Assembly: GCF_938017615.1 (NCBI RefSeq)
Contig: NZ_CALIJA010000038.1
Coordinates: 1 to 6,093, forward strand
DNA: 6,093 nt
Direction: 5' to 3'
DNA from: an uncultured Campylobacter sp.
GTDB lineage: Bacteria; Campylobacterota; Campylobacteria; Campylobacterales; Campylobacteraceae
In this document: piece after piece, positions 5,800 to 6,093 of the stretch
How the letters are laid out: every line of letters begins with the position of its first letter
How positions within the stretch are numbered: the first letter of the stretch is position 1
Notes under the pieces: model-generated
What the model was told of the DNA's origin: nothing
Seen by the model: the letters and a program-made list of their open reading frames with translations, nothing else
Database searches by the model: none
Translations under genes and position numbers: made by a program

Positions 5800-6093
5800 A
5801 TGAAAAATTCTATCTCGGAGCTCGCGGAAAATTTTAATTTAAAACCCGCTTTAAATTTTATCTCAAATCAGGCGTGCGAGCGCGCAAAAAACACAGCGCC
5901 CGGCGGTAAGGTAAATTTCGCTCCCGCTCCCTACCTCAAAAGAAATTTCAAATTTCAAGATGCGGATGTCCGCTCAAATTCTATCCGCGGAAGAAATTTA
6001 AAATTTGCTTCCGTTTCGGTGGGTTTTGCCGCGCGCAATCGTGCCTCGGCCGGTTTTGCCGAGCGCAATCTCGTCGCGCTCTATTCCGCTCCG
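5800..6093 (+). CDS. Doubtful open frame running off the right edge
   Basis: The last 337 bases hold no clear gene. One frame opens with ATG at 5800 and stays open for 98 codons to the window edge, beginning MKNSISELAENFNLK and including a repeated GFAxRN motif. Against it: there is no ribosome site (GGCGAAATTTTACTTTAAATTT precedes the ATG only as AT-rich spacer), no recognised domain, and its Asn/Phe/Lys-rich stretches simply come from AAATTT spacer motifs also seen in other gaps. For it: the stop-free length and a 30-base repeat that keeps the frame. The rest of the region has AT palindromes such as GAAATTTCAAATTTC (5942-5956) and the inverted pair GCGGAT/ATCCGC (5962-5967, 5983-5988). More sequence to the right would settle it. 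Confidence 0.22.
   Translation, partial: MKNSISELAENFNLKPALNFISNQACERAKNTAPGGKVNFAPAPYLKRNFKFQDADVRSNSIRGRNLKFASVSVGFAARNRASAGFAERNLVALYSAP
5988..6013. repeat. Long inverted repeat (hairpin) in the right-end region
   Basis: CGGAAG (5988-5993) pairs with CTTCCG (6008-6013). The stem continues inward as AAATT/AATTT with one bulged G (6007) and a small loop, about 11 bp in all. Only TTT follows before CGG, so terminator activity for the DUF4197 gene, 230 bases upstream, is uncertain. Confidence 0.45.
6022..6081 (+). repeat. Two-copy 30-base imperfect tandem repeat
   Basis: GGTTTTGCCGCGCGCAATC at 6022-6040 recurs at 6052-6070 with one change (A for C at the eleventh base), a period of 30. The other 11 bases of each unit are poorly conserved (5 of 11 match). 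In the open frame this encodes GFAARN then GFAERN. It is near the right edge and could continue beyond it. Confidence 0.7.

Noticed and set aside
6022..6081. CRISPR array
   Set aside because: Only two imperfect units with an 11-base interval, too short for spacers, and no cas gene in the window.

Overview
The window most resembles a Campylobacter chromosome, probably one of the higher-GC, largely oral species (the C. gracilis, C. rectus, C. showae group). This is inferred from three things: spacers packed with AAATTT/TTTAAA motifs, coding DNA of mixed to high GC with short AGGAG-type ribosome sites, and promoters with a good TATAAT but no clear -35 box. Species cannot be fixed from this sequence alone. 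No rRNA, tRNA, insertion sequence, integrase, phage gene or CRISPR array was seen.

Layout: (1) 1-2042, plus strand, a TonB-dependent outer-membrane receptor cut by the left edge inside its signal peptide. (2) 2043-2161, a 119-base spacer with two competing hairpins. (3) 2162-2953, plus strand, a class I SAM-dependent methyltransferase with two N-terminal membrane helices. (4) 2954-3299, a convergent gap with inverted repeats but no credible gene. (5) 3300-4430, minus strand, a cytoplasmic protein with a WGR-like N-terminus and a beta-propeller-like remainder. (6) 4486-5040, minus strand, MntP manganese exporter, which probably shares a transcript with the WGR-like gene 55 bases downstream. 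(7) 5041-5126, a divergent promoter region. (8) 5127-5756, plus strand, an exported DUF4197-family protein starting at TTG. (9) 5757-6093, AAATTT-rich DNA with a long hairpin, a 30-base tandem repeat and a doubtful reading frame open to the right edge.

How the genes may work together: the receptor and methyltransferase are co-oriented and could be one transcriptional unit for uptake of a metal chelate or similar nutrient, but the substrate is not visible. MntP lowers intracellular manganese; its partner has no known link to metals. The DUF4197 gene faces away from mntP with its own promoter. Most of this is ordinary chromosome. The least explained parts are the methyltransferase's membrane anchor and position, the degenerate WGR-propeller protein behind mntP, the two-state hairpin in the receptor-methyltransferase spacer, and the repeat-bearing right end.
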